The notes under the pieces were generated by a model. That model worked only from the letters and a program-made list of their open reading frames with translations. It was not told where the DNA came from and searched no databases. The position numbers were made by a program, and so were the translations under genes. Shown piece by piece: positions 17,600-26,610 of a stretch of DNA of 64,000 nucleotides; the stretch's first letter is position 1, and each line of letters opens with the position of its first letter. This stretch comes from Constrictibacter sp. MBR-5 (GTDB lineage Bacteria > Pseudomonadota > Alphaproteobacteria > JAJUGE01). The stretch lies in assembly GCF_040549485.1 (NCBI RefSeq), contig NZ_JBEPTK010000003.1:558001-622000 (forward strand), written 5' to 3'.

Positions 17600-18939
17600 C
17601 CGCCCGCGCCGCGAGGCTCGGTGCCGCGGGGATCGCGCTGGTCGCGGCCCTTCTCCTCGGCCCGGCCGCCGCCGCCGCAGCGGAGCGCGGCTACGCCTCG
17701 CTCTACGACGACGCCGAACTGGCGCATTGGGCGGACCGCTACCGCCCCGGGATCCTGTCGAACCTGGACGAGGTCCTGCGGCCCGTCCTGACGCGCGAGG
17801 AACTGCGCGGGCTGCGCGACCTGCGCATCGACATTCCCCTGCGCGCCGCCTCCGGCCATCCGCTCGATTTCTACGCCCTCGCCTCCGGGACGGTCGTGCT
17901 GCCGGCGATGTCGCTGAAGTTCCTTGACGATCTCTCTGTCGCCTTCGCCTGGCTCAACCGGAACGGTTATTCGCCGGAGACGGTCCAGGAATATGTCGGG
18001 ATGCTGAAATACGGCCGCGAGGCGGATTTCGGCCGGTGGCCGGCGCCGCTGCGGGCGCTGCGGATTCCGGAGGACGCGCTGAAGGATCCGGCCGTCGACG
18101 GCCTGTCGCAGAAGATCTTCAAGTCGGCCGTGATCTTCATCCTGTTGCACGAGATGGGGCACGTGCTGCACGGCCATCCCGGCTACGGTCCGCTCGTGCG
18201 GCGCGCGGATGCGCGGGCCAACGAGGCCCAGGCCGACGCCTTTGCGCTGGAGGTGATGCGCCGGCTGCCGGCCCAGCCGACCGGCATGTTCCTCTTCTTC
18301 CAGCTGATGGCCTATGCCGGCCCGAACCGCGGCGACTTCGACGGCGACGCGGCCTGGCGGCAGGCGATGGAGCGGGCCACCCACCCGGTCACGCCGGACC
18401 GGATGCGCGCCATCGCCGACATCCTGCGCCGCCATGCCGACGGCTTCGCGGTCGAATACGAGAACCGGCGCACCGGGCGCGAGAACGTCCTGTTCACGGC
18501 CGACCAGATCGCGCTGGTCGCCGAGACGCTGTCGGACCCGGACCTGCAGAAGCTGGTCGCCATGACGTCGCGTCGCGCCACCCTCGCGGGCCTCGCGCCC
18601 CGGCGGCACGGCGAGAAGCTGGGCGCCGTTTCGTCGTCCGGCAGCGCCGCCTTCAGCGGCACCTATGACGGTTCGATCGAGATCCAGGGACAGAGTTTCG
18701 ACGTCCGGCTTGCGCTGGTCCGCGACGGGCTGCGCGTCGCCGGGCTGTTCAGCATCGGCGCCGGGGTCGGCGAACTGGACGGCCGGATCGAGGGCGAAAA
18801 GCTCTACTATTCCTGGCGATCCGGCGGCGATACCGGCCGGGGAACGATGGTCCGCGACGGCGACGCGCTCGCCGGCCGATGGGGCTATCGTGGCAGCGCG
18901 GACGACGGTGGCGCGTGGCGGGTCCGGCGTGCGAATTGA
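17596..18939 (+). CDS. DUF4344-type zinc metallopeptidase with C-terminal beta domain
   Basis: Predicted secreted zinc metallopeptidase of 447 residues. A signal peptide covers about residues 1-32 ('IALVAALLLGPAAAAAAERG'). The catalytic motif HEMGH lies at 185-189, with a downstream 'NEAQADAFALEVM' that can supply the third zinc ligand, as in DUF4344-type proteins. The last ~90 residues ('GTYDGSIEIQGQSFDVRLAL' onward) form a small beta-rich domain with repeated Gly-Asp turns, possibly a carbohydrate- or peptide-binding barrel. The start is a GTG at 17596 overlapping the previous stop. The substrate is unknown, and the call rests on the motif and the signal peptide. Confidence 0.72.
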   Translation: MTARAARLGAAGIALVAALLLGPAAAAAAERGYASLYDDAELAHWADRYRPGILSNLDEVLRPVLTREELRGLRDLRIDIPLRAASGHPLDFYALASGTVVLPAMSLKFLDDLSVAFAWLNRNGYSPETVQEYVGMLKYGREADFGRWPAPLRALRIPEDALKDPAVDGLSQKIFKSAVIFILLHEMGHVLHGHPGYGPLVRRADARANEAQADAFALEVMRRLPAQPTGMFLFFQLMAYAGPNRGDFDGDAAWRQAMERATHPVTPDRMRAIADILRRHADGFAVEYENRRTGRENVLFTADQIALVAETLSDPDLQKLVAMTSRRATLAGLAPRRHGEKLGAVSSSGSAAFSGTYDGSIEIQGQSFDVRLALVRDGLRVAGLFSIGAGVGELDGRIEGEKLYYSWRSGGDTGRGTMVRDGDALAGRWGYRGSADDGGAWRVRRAN

Positions 18940-19008
18940 CAGGACAAACGTGCCTGTGGCTAATTCGTGACTTCCTGTCTGCTCAATCAGAATCCGGGAC
19001 CCATCCGC

Positions 19009-20211
19009 ATGACGGACGATCTGCCCTTCTCCGGCATCAAGGTTTTCGACGCGACGCAGGGCGTCGCCGGGCCGCACGCGACGATGCTGCTGGCCCAGTA
19101 CGGCGCGGACGTGACGAAGGTCGAGCCGCTCGAGGGCGACTGGGGCCGCACGCTCGGCAAGATGTACGGCGATCTCTGCGCCCACGCGATCACGTTCAAC
19201 CGCGGCAAGAAGTCGGTGGCGCTCGACCTGAAGACGGCCGAGGGCAAGGCGATCGCCCAGAAGCTGGCGTCCGAGGCCGACGTCGTCGTCGAAAGCTTCC
19301 GTCCGGGCGTGATGAGCCGTTTCGGTCTCGGCTATGACGACGTGAAGAAGTCGAACCCGAAGGTCGTCTACCTGTCGGTCACCGGCTTCGGCCAGTCCGG
19401 TCCCTATTCGAAGCTCCCGGTCACGGATTCGGTCATTCAGGCCTTCTCCGGCTGGATGACGCTGCACCGCGACGCCGAGGGCGTGCCGATGCGCAGCGGC
19501 ATGATCGCCGTCGACGTCATGACCGGCCTCTACGCCTTCCAGGCGCTGTCGACCGCGATCCTGAAGCAGGTCCGCTTCGGCAAGGGCCAGTATATCGACT
19601 GCTCGCTGATGCAGTCGGCCGCGGCCTTCCAGGCGGCGAAGGTGATGGAGTACCACCTGGAGCAGGGCGAGCCGCAGGTCCTCTACGTCCCGGTTGGCAC
19701 GATGAAGACCAAGGACGGCTACCTGAACGTGACGGCGATGCGCGAGCATCACTATACCGGACTCTGCAAGGTGCTCGGCCGCGAGGATCTGGCCAAGGAC
19801 CCGCGCTACGACAGCCGCGAGAAGCGGATCGCGCGCGAAAAGGAACTGATGCCGATCGTCCGCGCCGAGTTCCTGAAGCGGACGACCGAGGAGTGGGCGA
19901 AGGACCTGACCGAGGCGGGCGTGATGAACGCCAAGGTCAACACCTACGACGACTTCATGAAGGACGAGCACGTCGCTGCGATCGGCGCGCTGCCGTGGGT
20001 CGAGCACCAGGGCATGGGGTCGCTGCCCATGGCGAACATCCCCGGCGTCGAGCCGTTCGCGACCGGCTCGCCGATGTCCGAGTGCCCCCACGTCGGCCAG
20101 CAGACCCGCGAAATCCTCGCGCGCGCCGGCTATACCGAGGCGGAGATCGCCGATCTCGCCGCCAAGAAGGCGATCGGCTTCGAGTATCCGACGAAGCAGG
20201 CGGCCGAGTAG
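19009..20211 (+). CDS. CaiB/BaiF (family III) CoA-transferase
   Basis: Family III CoA-transferase of 400 residues that moves CoA between carboxylic acids. It has the N-terminal 'FSGIKVFDATQGVAGPHATMLLAQYGADVTKVE', the 'NRGKKSVALDLKTAEGK' region and the catalytic Asp169 in 'MIAVDVMTGLYAFQAL', at the same number as in formyl-CoA transferase. The C-terminal 'VGQQTREILARAGYTEAEI' is standard. The ATG at 19009 is chosen over an in-frame GTG at 18967 because it fits the family start. No dehydrogenase or ligase lies beside it, so the acyl substrate cannot be inferred. Confidence 0.9.
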   Translation: MTDDLPFSGIKVFDATQGVAGPHATMLLAQYGADVTKVEPLEGDWGRTLGKMYGDLCAHAITFNRGKKSVALDLKTAEGKAIAQKLASEADVVVESFRPGVMSRFGLGYDDVKKSNPKVVYLSVTGFGQSGPYSKLPVTDSVIQAFSGWMTLHRDAEGVPMRSGMIAVDVMTGLYAFQALSTAILKQVRFGKGQYIDCSLMQSAAAFQAAKVMEYHLEQGEPQVLYVPVGTMKTKDGYLNVTAMREHHYTGLCKVLGREDLAKDPRYDSREKRIAREKELMPIVRAEFLKRTTEEWAKDLTEAGVMNAKVNTYDDFMKDEHVAAIGALPWVEHQGMGSLPMANIPGVEPFATGSPMSECPHVGQQTREILARAGYTEAEIADLAAKKAIGFEYPTKQAAE

Positions 20212-20426
20212 GCTGCCGACGGCACGCAGTCGGGCCGGTCCTGCGGGGCCTGCCCGGCCGTTGCCGCACTTCTGCCACAGAGCGTGTATTTCTTGCACCT
20301 GTTGCGGCCGCTGACCGCTTTGCCTGTCGGGCATTCGGTCCGCATGCCATACTTCTCCAGGCCGGGCGCCCGCCCGGTTGACGCCCGGCCCGCTCCGGCG
20401 TTCAACCGCATCGATACGGTCCCCTG

Positions 20427-21248
20427 ATGTCCCGCACGCTCTGGCTGATCGGTCTGCTCGTCGTCACGGCCGCCAGCACGGCATCCGCCATCGAGTTGCG
20501 GCCGCACCGGGCCGTCTACAGCCTGCGGCTGATGAACGCCGAGGTCGGCAGCGGCGTCGTCGACGCCTCCGGTGCGATGGTGTTCGAGTGGGCCGAGAGC
20601 TGCGACAGCTGGATCGTCCGCCAGCGCGCGCGGTTCGACATGTTCGGTCCCGAGGGCAACTCGGTCCGCACCGAGGTCAGCTTCTCCAGCTGGGAGCACA
20701 AGACCGGTGACCGCTACGGCTTCAACCTGCGCACGCTCCAGGACGGCAACGTCGTCGAGGACCTGCGCGGCGAGGCCAAGCTGGACGCGGACGAGGAGGG
20801 CGGCAGCGCCACCTATACCCGCCCGGAAGCCGAGACCGTAGGCCTGCCGCCCGGGACGCTGTTTCCTGCGGGCCACACCCGGCTGCTGATCCGCGAGGCG
20901 CTCGCCGGCCGGCAGCGGATCATGCGCCCCGTGCTGCTCGGCCAGCGCGAGGACGAGCCGATGACCGTGAACGCCGAGATCTCCGAGCGCAAGGACGGTA
21001 CGTTCGGCGTCTCCGGCAAGCCGGGTGGTTCCCGCGAGGCCCTCGCGAACGACCCCCTGCTCGCGCAGCCGTCCTGGAACATGGCCCTCGCTTTCTTCGG
21101 CGAGGAGGACGACATGCTGCCGGCATTCGAGATCCGCGAGACTCTCTACAAGAGCGGCGTCGTCGGCGACGCCCAGGTGATCTACGACGAGTTCTCGCTG
21201 GGCTATCGCCTGGAACAGATCGAGGCTCTGCCTGCGCCGCACTGCTGA
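20427..21248 (+). CDS. eipB: EipB/DUF1849 cell-envelope integrity protein
   Basis: Periplasmic protein of 273 residues with a signal peptide (about residues 1-21, cleavage after 'STASA'). The mature part matches EipB/DUF1849: 'ELRPHRAVYSLRL', 'ESCDSWIVRQR', 'RYGFNLRTLQDG' and the terminal 'YDEFSLGYRLEQIEALP'. EipB is a beta-spiral periplasmic protein needed for envelope integrity in Brucella. It contains one conserved disulfide between an N-terminal and a near-terminal cysteine; here these are Cys59 and the final residue Cys273. The gene ends six bases before the convergent dinB stop. Confidence 0.87.
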   Translation: MSRTLWLIGLLVVTAASTASAIELRPHRAVYSLRLMNAEVGSGVVDASGAMVFEWAESCDSWIVRQRARFDMFGPEGNSVRTEVSFSSWEHKTGDRYGFNLRTLQDGNVVEDLRGEAKLDADEEGGSATYTRPEAETVGLPPGTLFPAGHTRLLIREALAGRQRIMRPVLLGQREDEPMTVNAEISERKDGTFGVSGKPGGSREALANDPLLAQPSWNMALAFFGEEDDMLPAFEIRETLYKSGVVGDAQVIYDEFSLGYRLEQIEALPAPHC

Positions 21249-21254
21249 ACGGAC

Positions 21255-22433
21255 TTACGGCGCTGCGGCTTCGGCCGCGGCGAACAGGTCCGGCTCGCCG
21301 CCGTCCTGCCGCATCGAGATGCCCGAGACGCCGACGCCGATGAGGCGATAGCGCGTGCCGTCGACCTCGGGCTCCAGCAGGCGCAGGGCGATCGCATAGA
21401 TGTCGACGGCGCTCTGCAGCCGCCCGTCGACCGTGCGGCTTCTCGTCAGGATCCGGAAATCGTGCCGCTTCAGCTTCAGCGTCACGGTGCCGGCGGCCAT
21501 GCCGCGGTCGGTCAGGCGCGCCGCCACCCGCTTGCACAGCCGCCACAGCGCCCGCTTGAGCGGATCGAGCAGGTCGAGGTTCACGTCGAACGTCGTCTCG
21601 GCGGAGACGCTCTTCACCTCCCGCTCCGGAACGACCCGGCGCTCGTCTCGGCCGAAGGCGAAGCGGGCCAGCCGCTCGCCGAACCGGCCGTACCGCGCCG
21701 TCAGGTCCTGGGCGGTTCGCTGCTGCAGGTCGCCGATCGTCACGATGCCGTCCTGGGCGAGCCGCAGTTGCATCGCCGGCCCGACGCCCCAGATCAGCCC
21801 GACGGGTCGCGGCGCCAGAAAGGCGCCGGCCTCCTGCCGGCCGATGACGGCGAAGCCGCGCGGTTTGTCGAGATCCGAGGCGATCTTGGCCAGGAACTTG
21901 TTGCAGCTGAGACCGATCGAGACGGTGATGCCGACCTCGGCCTCGATCCGCCGCGCCAGCCGCGCCATGGCGACGGCCGGCGGTTCCGCTGTGCCGGCGA
22001 GGTCGAGAAAGGCCTCGTCGATCGACAGGGGCTCGACGAGCGGTGCCGCCTCGCGCATCAGCCGGCGGACGACGGCGCCCGCCTGACGGTACTTTTCCAT
22101 GTCCGGCCGCACGACCACGGCGTCCGGGCAGTCGGCGAGCGCCTTGAACATCGGCATGGCGGAGCGCACGCCGAAGCGGCGCGCTTCGTACGAGGCGGCG
22201 AGCACGACGCCGCGCGTGCGCCCGCCGACGATCAGCGGCTTGCCGCGCAGGCTCGGATCGTCGCGCTGCTCGACGCTGGCATAGAAGGCGTCGCAATCGA
22301 GATGGGCGATCGTCAGGACGCCGAGTTCCGGATGCCGAACCATGCGTGCCGAGCCGCAGGCGGAGCACGCCGCCCCCTCGGCGCTCGCCGTGGCGGCGAC
22401 GGTATCGCAGTCGCGGCAGACGGTCGTGATCAC
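21255..22433 (-). CDS. dinB: DNA polymerase IV with N-terminal cysteine motif
   Basis: Y-family translesion polymerase of 392 residues. The catalytic metal ligands are in 'IAHLDCDAFYASVE' (first Asp) and 'SIDEAFLDL' (Asp-Glu). 'GRTRGVVLAASYEARRFGVRSAMPM' and the helix-hairpin-helix 'IWGVGPAMQLRL' follow, then the little-finger domain. Before the polymerase core lies a ~35-residue extension with two CxxC pairs ('CRDC' and 'CSAC'), a probable zinc ribbon seen in many alphaproteobacterial DinB proteins. The GTG at 22433 is the start because it includes that extension and overlaps the ROK-kinase stop (GTGA), giving coupling. An internal ATG (MVRHPEL) would lose the cysteines. Confidence 0.9.
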   Translation of the reverse strand: MITTVCRDCDTVAATASAEGAACSACGSARMVRHPELGVLTIAHLDCDAFYASVEQRDDPSLRGKPLIVGGRTRGVVLAASYEARRFGVRSAMPMFKALADCPDAVVVRPDMEKYRQAGAVVRRLMREAAPLVEPLSIDEAFLDLAGTAEPPAVAMARLARRIEAEVGITVSIGLSCNKFLAKIASDLDKPRGFAVIGRQEAGAFLAPRPVGLIWGVGPAMQLRLAQDGIVTIGDLQQRTAQDLTARYGRFGERLARFAFGRDERRVVPEREVKSVSAETTFDVNLDLLDPLKRALWRLCKRVAARLTDRGMAAGTVTLKLKRHDFRILTRSRTVDGRLQSAVDIYAIALRLLEPEVDGTRYRLIGVGVSGISMRQDGGEPDLFAAAEAAAP

Positions 22434-23386
22434 GGTGCGCCCGTCCCGATCGGCCAGAGGCGGGCGGCGCCACGCACGCCGCTCGAATCGCCGTGCCGTG
22501 GTGGGACGAGCCGGGTGTCTACCCGGTCGGAGAAGACATGCTCGGCCCACATCCGCGGCACGGCCTCGTAGAGTGCGCCGATCTGGGACAGGCCGCCGCC
22601 CAGCACGATCACGTCGGGATCGATCACGTTGATGACGCCGGCGAGGGCGCGGGCCAGCCTGCGCGCATAGCGTCGGATGCTCTCGCCCGCCTGCACGTCG
22701 CCCGCAACCGCGGCGGCGGCGATCGCGGCGGCCGGAATCGCCGTGCCGCCTGTGCGCGACGCATGGTCGCGCCCCAGCGCGGGCCCGGAGAGAAACGTCT
22801 CGATACAGCCCGTCCGGCCGCACCAGCACGTCGGACCGGGCCACTCGTCGGCATCGGGCCGGGGCAGTGCGTTGTGGCCCCATTCCCCGGCGATCGCGTT
22901 GGCGCCTCCGACCAGGGCACCGCCGATCACGATGCCTCCGCCGACGCCGGTCCCCAGGATGACGCCGAACACCGTCGCCGCGCCGGCGCCGGCCCCATCC
23001 GACGCTTCCGACAGGGCGAAGCAGTTGGCGTCGTTGGCGATTCTCACCGGCCGGCCGAGAGCGGCGCGCAGGTCCTGCTCCAGCGGCCGGCCGTTCAGCC
23101 ACGTGCTGTTGGCGTTCTTCACCAACCCAGTAGCCGGCGAGATGGTGCCGGGTATCCCGACGCCCACCCCGGCGGCGACCGGCGCCCGGCCCGCCAGCGC
23201 GGCGTGCGCCTCGGCGACCAGGGCCGCGATCGTCGCGACGGTCGCCGCATAGTCGCCCGCGGGCGTCGGCAGCCGCCGTCTGATCGGCTCGCTCCCCCCT
23301 GGCGCAAGCGCGACGATCTCGACCTTGGTGCCCCCGAGGTCGATGCCCAGCCTTACCTCGCCTGCTTCGAAAGAGTGTCCCGTCAT
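22430..23386 (-). CDS. ROK-family sugar kinase (fructokinase or N-acetylglucosamine kinase type)
   Basis: Cytoplasmic sugar kinase of 318 residues. The ATP phosphate motif 'DLGGTK' is at residues 16-21, catalytic Asp119 in 'ANDANC', and the second phosphate motif is 'ILGTGVGGGIV'. The ROK zinc site is built from His171, Cys187, Cys189 and Cys194 ('CWCGRTGC'). There is no N-terminal helix-turn-helix, so it is a kinase rather than a NagC-type repressor. 'EWGHNALP' resembles fructokinase/NagK members; the exact sugar is uncertain. It shares a four-base overlap with dinB downstream. Confidence 0.88.
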   Translation of the reverse strand: MTGHSFEAGEVRLGIDLGGTKVEIVALAPGGSEPIRRRLPTPAGDYAATVATIAALVAEAHAALAGRAPVAAGVGVGIPGTISPATGLVKNANSTWLNGRPLEQDLRAALGRPVRIANDANCFALSEASDGAGAGAATVFGVILGTGVGGGIVIGGALVGGANAIAGEWGHNALPRPDADEWPGPTCWCGRTGCIETFLSGPALGRDHASRTGGTAIPAAAIAAAAVAGDVQAGESIRRYARRLARALAGVINVIDPDVIVLGGGLSQIGALYEAVPRMWAEHVFSDRVDTRLVPPRHGDSSGVRGAARLWPIGTGAP

Positions 23387-23520
23387 TTATCGGATGTTTA
23401 GCCTTGCCGCCTTATATGAAGACGTTCAATTCGGTGGTTGCCTCTTAGCCGGTAGGGTAGGAGGCTGCATCGGAAGAGAACCGGACGTTTTGGGCGGCCG
23501 GCACCTCCCGGGGAATCTGA

Positions 23521-23886
23521 ATGTCGAAGACAGTGCTCATCGTCGAAGACAACGAACTCAACATGAAGCTCTTCAACGACCTTCTGGAGGCCCACGGCTA
23601 CCGGACGTTGAAGACGCGCGACGGGATTCAGGCTCTGTCCATCGCGCGCGAGCATCGCCCCGACCTCATCCTGATGGACATCCAGCTGCCCGAAGTTTCC
23701 GGGCTCGAGGTCACCAAATGGCTCAAGGAGGACGACAATCTCCGCCATATCCCGGTGATCGCCGTGACCGCCTTCGCCATGAAGGGTGACGAGGAGAAGA
23801 TACGGCAGGGCGGGTGCGAGGACTACATCGCCAAGCCGATCACCGTGTCGCGCTTCCTCGAAACCGTTCAGAAGCATCTGGCCTGA
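23521..23886 (+). CDS. divK: Single-domain response regulator DivK
   Basis: Stand-alone receiver domain of 121 residues. The acidic pocket is Glu9-Asp10, the phospho-acceptor is Asp53 in '[13 protein letters not shown]', the switch is Thr83 in '[12 protein letters not shown]', and Lys105 is in 'YIAKP'. DivK is phosphorylated by DivJ/PleC kinases and steers CtrA through DivL and CckA in the alphaproteobacterial cell cycle. The '[17 protein letters not shown]' helix is characteristic. pleD follows after 16 bases, the same order as in Caulobacter, which confirms the assignment. Confidence 0.95.
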   Translation: MSKTVLIVEDNELNMKLFNDLLEAHGYRTLKTRDGIQALSIAREHRPDLILMDIQLPEVSGLEVTKWLKEDDNLRHIPVIAVTAFAMKGDEEKIRQGGCEDYIAKPITVSRFLETVQKHLA

Positions 23887-23902
23887 TCGCCGGAGGGCCT
23901 AC

Positions 23903-25309
23903 ATGAGTGCCCGAATCCTCGTCGTCGACGACGCGCCCGTCAATCTGCGGCTTCTGCACGCGAAGCTGACGGCCGAGTATTTCGACGTCGTCACCGCAGA
24001 GGACGGTCCGAAGGCCCTCGCCGCCATGGAGCGCGAGGCGCCGGACATCGTTCTGCTCGACGTGATGATGCCGGGCATGACGGGATTCGAGGTGTGCCGG
24101 CGGATCAAGGCCGATCCGCGCTGGACGCACATTCCCGTCGTCATGGTGACGGCTCTGGACCTGCCGGAAGACCGGGTCGAGGGGCTGGAATCCGGCGCCG
24201 ACGAGTTCCTGACCAAGCCGGTCGACGATCTGGCGCTGTTCGCGCGTGTCCGCTCGCTGGTCCGGCTGAAGCGCCTGATGGACGAGTGGTGCATGCGCCA
24301 CGAGACCAGCCTGCGCCTCGGCTCGACCCAGCAGGGACCGACGCTGGCGGAAGAGCGCGGCGACGGCGCCCGCGTCGTGATGGTGACCGAGGACGAGCGG
24401 CTGCGTCAGCGCACGCTGTCCGTCCTGCCGCGCGACGAGCACGAGATGTTCGCGCTGCCGCCCGGGCCCAAGATCATCGAGGAACTGGTCGCGCTCCGTG
24501 CCGACCTGGTCATCGTCGATCTCGACATGAAGACGGCAGACGGCCTCAGGATCGCCTCGCAGATGCGGTCGCACGACGCCACCCGGCATCTGCCGCTGCT
24601 GATCCTCGGCCGTCTGACCGACAAGGCGCGGCTGCTGAAGGGGCTCGAACTCGGCGTCAACGACTATCTGATGAAGCCGCTCGACGGTAACGAGCTTCGG
24701 GCGCGCGTCCGGACCCAGGTACGCCGCCGCCGCTTTCAGCTGCGCATGCAGGCGACCCACGAGGCCAGCCTGGCGATGGCGCTCACCGACGGCCTGACCG
24801 GTCTCTACAACCGGCACTATTTCAACTCGCATTTCGACGGGCTGTTCAAGCACGCCCGAGAGCACGGCCGGCCGCTGTCCGTGCTGATGCTCGACGTCGA
24901 CCGGTTCAAATCGGTCAACGACACCTATGGTCATGCCGCCGGCGATCAGGTGCTGAAGGAATTGGCCGCCCGCATCGTCAAGGGCGTGCGCAGCTTCGAT
25001 ATGGTCGCCCGCATGGGCGGCGAGGAACTGGTGATCGTCATGCCGGAGACGCGGCTCGTGGATGCCCACCGCGCGGCCGAACGGCTGCGGCGCGCGGTTG
25101 CCGACCAGCCCTTCTCGATCAACACCCCGGCGATCGACCTGCCCGTCACCGTCAGCATCGGCCTTGGTGGACTGGAGGTCGGCGACGATGCCGCGGACCT
25201 CATCGTCCGGCGTGCCGACGAGGCGCTCTACGAAGCCAAGCGCACCGGCCGGGACCGGGTCGTATTGCGCGAGGCCGCCGGTCGCACCCCTGCCGTCGCG
25301 GTCGGCTAG
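23903..25309 (+). CDS. pleD: Diguanylate cyclase response regulator PleD
   Basis: A receiver-receiver-GGEF protein of 468 residues. REC1 (1-120) has acceptor Asp53. REC2 (about 155-275) is degenerate in its acidic pocket and serves as a dimerisation adaptor in PleD. The GGEF domain (about 290-455) carries the active-site 'GGEEL' at 372-376 and an intact product-inhibition I-site 'RSFD' at 363-366, five residues upstream. It makes cyclic-di-GMP when phosphorylated and drives the motile-to-sessile transition. The ATG at 23903 follows 'GGAGGG'. It is co-transcribed with divK. Confidence 0.95.
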   Translation: MSARILVVDDAPVNLRLLHAKLTAEYFDVVTAEDGPKALAAMEREAPDIVLLDVMMPGMTGFEVCRRIKADPRWTHIPVVMVTALDLPEDRVEGLESGADEFLTKPVDDLALFARVRSLVRLKRLMDEWCMRHETSLRLGSTQQGPTLAEERGDGARVVMVTEDERLRQRTLSVLPRDEHEMFALPPGPKIIEELVALRADLVIVDLDMKTADGLRIASQMRSHDATRHLPLLILGRLTDKARLLKGLELGVNDYLMKPLDGNELRARVRTQVRRRRFQLRMQATHEASLAMALTDGLTGLYNRHYFNSHFDGLFKHAREHGRPLSVLMLDVDRFKSVNDTYGHAAGDQVLKELAARIVKGVRSFDMVARMGGEELVIVMPETRLVDAHRAAERLRRAVADQPFSINTPAIDLPVTVSIGLGGLEVGDDAADLIVRRADEALYEAKRTGRDRVVLREAAGRTPAVAVG

Positions 25310-25356
25310 CGCCGTGCGGGGCCGGGGGGCCGGCCCTACGGGCAGTCGTCCGAACT

Positions 25357-25388
25357 GAAAGGGCCCGGCGTTGCCGCCGGGCCCTTTC
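25357..25388. terminator. Bidirectional terminator between pleD and the binding-protein gene
   Basis: A perfect 14-bp inverted repeat with a 4-base loop (arms 25357-25370 and 25375-25388). The arm ends are AAA and TTT, so on either strand the GC stem is followed by T residues. It sits between the convergent stops at 25309 and 25410 and should end both transcripts. Confidence 0.75.
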
Positions 25389-25409
25389 CCGTCCGACCGG
25401 CAGGTGCGG

Positions 25410-26516
25410 TCAGTTCTGGTAGTAGTCGTAGGCGCCGTTCTTCCACTCGTAGAAGACATAGCCCGGCGCCGTGACGTCGCCCTTCTTGTCGAAGCCGATC
25501 GAGCCGAGCACCGTGTCGAACTGGTTGCCGCGCAGCGCCTCGATCACCTTATCGGTATCCGTGGACTTCGCCTTCTCGGCGGCCTGCGCCCACGCCTGCA
25601 CGGTGCCGTAGGTGTAGAGGACATAGCCTTCCGGCTCGATGCCCTTGGCGCGGAACTTCTCGACGACCGGGGCCGCCACCGGATTCTTGCGCGGGTCCGG
25701 GCTGAAGGTCATCAGCGTGCCTTCGCCGGCCTCGCCGGTGATGCCCCAGAACTCCTGCGTGACCAGGGCGTCGCCCGAGATCAGCTGCGTCTTCATGCCC
25801 TGCTGGCGCATCTGACGAAGCAGCAGCCCCGCCTCGGTGTGGTAGCCGCCGACATAGACGACGTCGATGCCCTCGGCCTTCAGCTTGGTGACCAGCGCGG
25901 AATAGTCGCGCTCGCCGGCCGTGTAGGCCTCGTACACGGTCTCCTGCTTGCCGGCCTTGTTCATCGCCGCCTTGGTCTCGTCGGCGAGGCCCTTACCGTA
26001 GGCCGACTTGTCGTGGAGGATCGCGACCTTGCCGTCCTTGTACTTCTCGGCCAGGAACGTGCCGGCCACCTGACCCTGCTGGTCGTCGCGGCCGCAGGTC
26101 CGGAACACGTTCTCCTTGCCCATCTCCGTGAGCTTCGGATTGGTCGATGCCGGCGAGATCTGGATGATGCCCTCATCGGCGTAGACGTCCGAGGCGGGGA
26201 TCGACGAGCCGGAGCAGAAATGCCCTGCGACCAGAACGACGTTCTTGTTGGCGAACTGGTTGGCGACCGCCACCGCCTGCTTCGGATCGCAGGCGTCGTC
26301 GCCGATCTCCAGGATCAGTTTCTGGCCGAGGACGCCGCCCTTGGCGTTCAGGTCCGCGACGGCCATTTCGGCGCCCGCCTTCATCTGGGCGCCGAAGCTC
26401 GCATACTGGCCGGTCATCGGGCCCGCCGTGGCGATCACGATGTCCGCACTGGCAGCCGAAGCGCCCAGTGCGGCCGCCGCCGCGGCCGCGAGCAGTGCCG
26501 TTCTCAGTGCCCTCAT
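25410..26516 (-). CDS. Branched-chain amino-acid ABC transporter substrate-binding protein (Liv type)
   Basis: Periplasmic binding protein of 368 residues. A signal peptide spans about residues 1-24 ('LLAAAAAAALGASAASADI'). The mature part begins 'IVIATAGPMTGQYASFGAQMKAGAEMAV', the hallmark of LivJ/LivK-type type-1 fold receptors. It carries a Cys pair for the usual N-lobe disulfide (Cys in 'DDACDPK' and 'GHFCSGS') and 'YEAYTAGERDYSALVTKLK'. It binds Leu/Ile/Val or related amino acids or amides. No LivH/LivM/LivF/LivG genes lie next to it, so it must serve a permease encoded elsewhere. A strong terminator follows it. Confidence 0.92.
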   Translation of the reverse strand: MRALRTALLAAAAAAALGASAASADIVIATAGPMTGQYASFGAQMKAGAEMAVADLNAKGGVLGQKLILEIGDDACDPKQAVAVANQFANKNVVLVAGHFCSGSSIPASDVYADEGIIQISPASTNPKLTEMGKENVFRTCGRDDQQGQVAGTFLAEKYKDGKVAILHDKSAYGKGLADETKAAMNKAGKQETVYEAYTAGERDYSALVTKLKAEGIDVVYVGGYHTEAGLLLRQMRQQGMKTQLISGDALVTQEFWGITGEAGEGTLMTFSPDPRKNPVAAPVVEKFRAKGIEPEGYVLYTYGTVQAWAQAAEKAKSTDTDKVIEALRGNQFDTVLGSIGFDKKGDVTAPGYVFYEWKNGAYDYYQN

Positions 26517-26610
26517 GTCTCGTCTCCCCGCTAACTGATGAAACCGCTGGTCCCGCAGGATAGCCGAACTCTGCCGAGAGCGGAATTTCGTCTTGCGGGG
26601 CCGGCGAGGA

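Noticed and set aside
17575-20334. 919-codon open frame on the minus strand over the peptidase and CoA-transferase genes
   Set aside because: It crosses two well-supported plus-strand genes and lacks any family signature or ribosome site.
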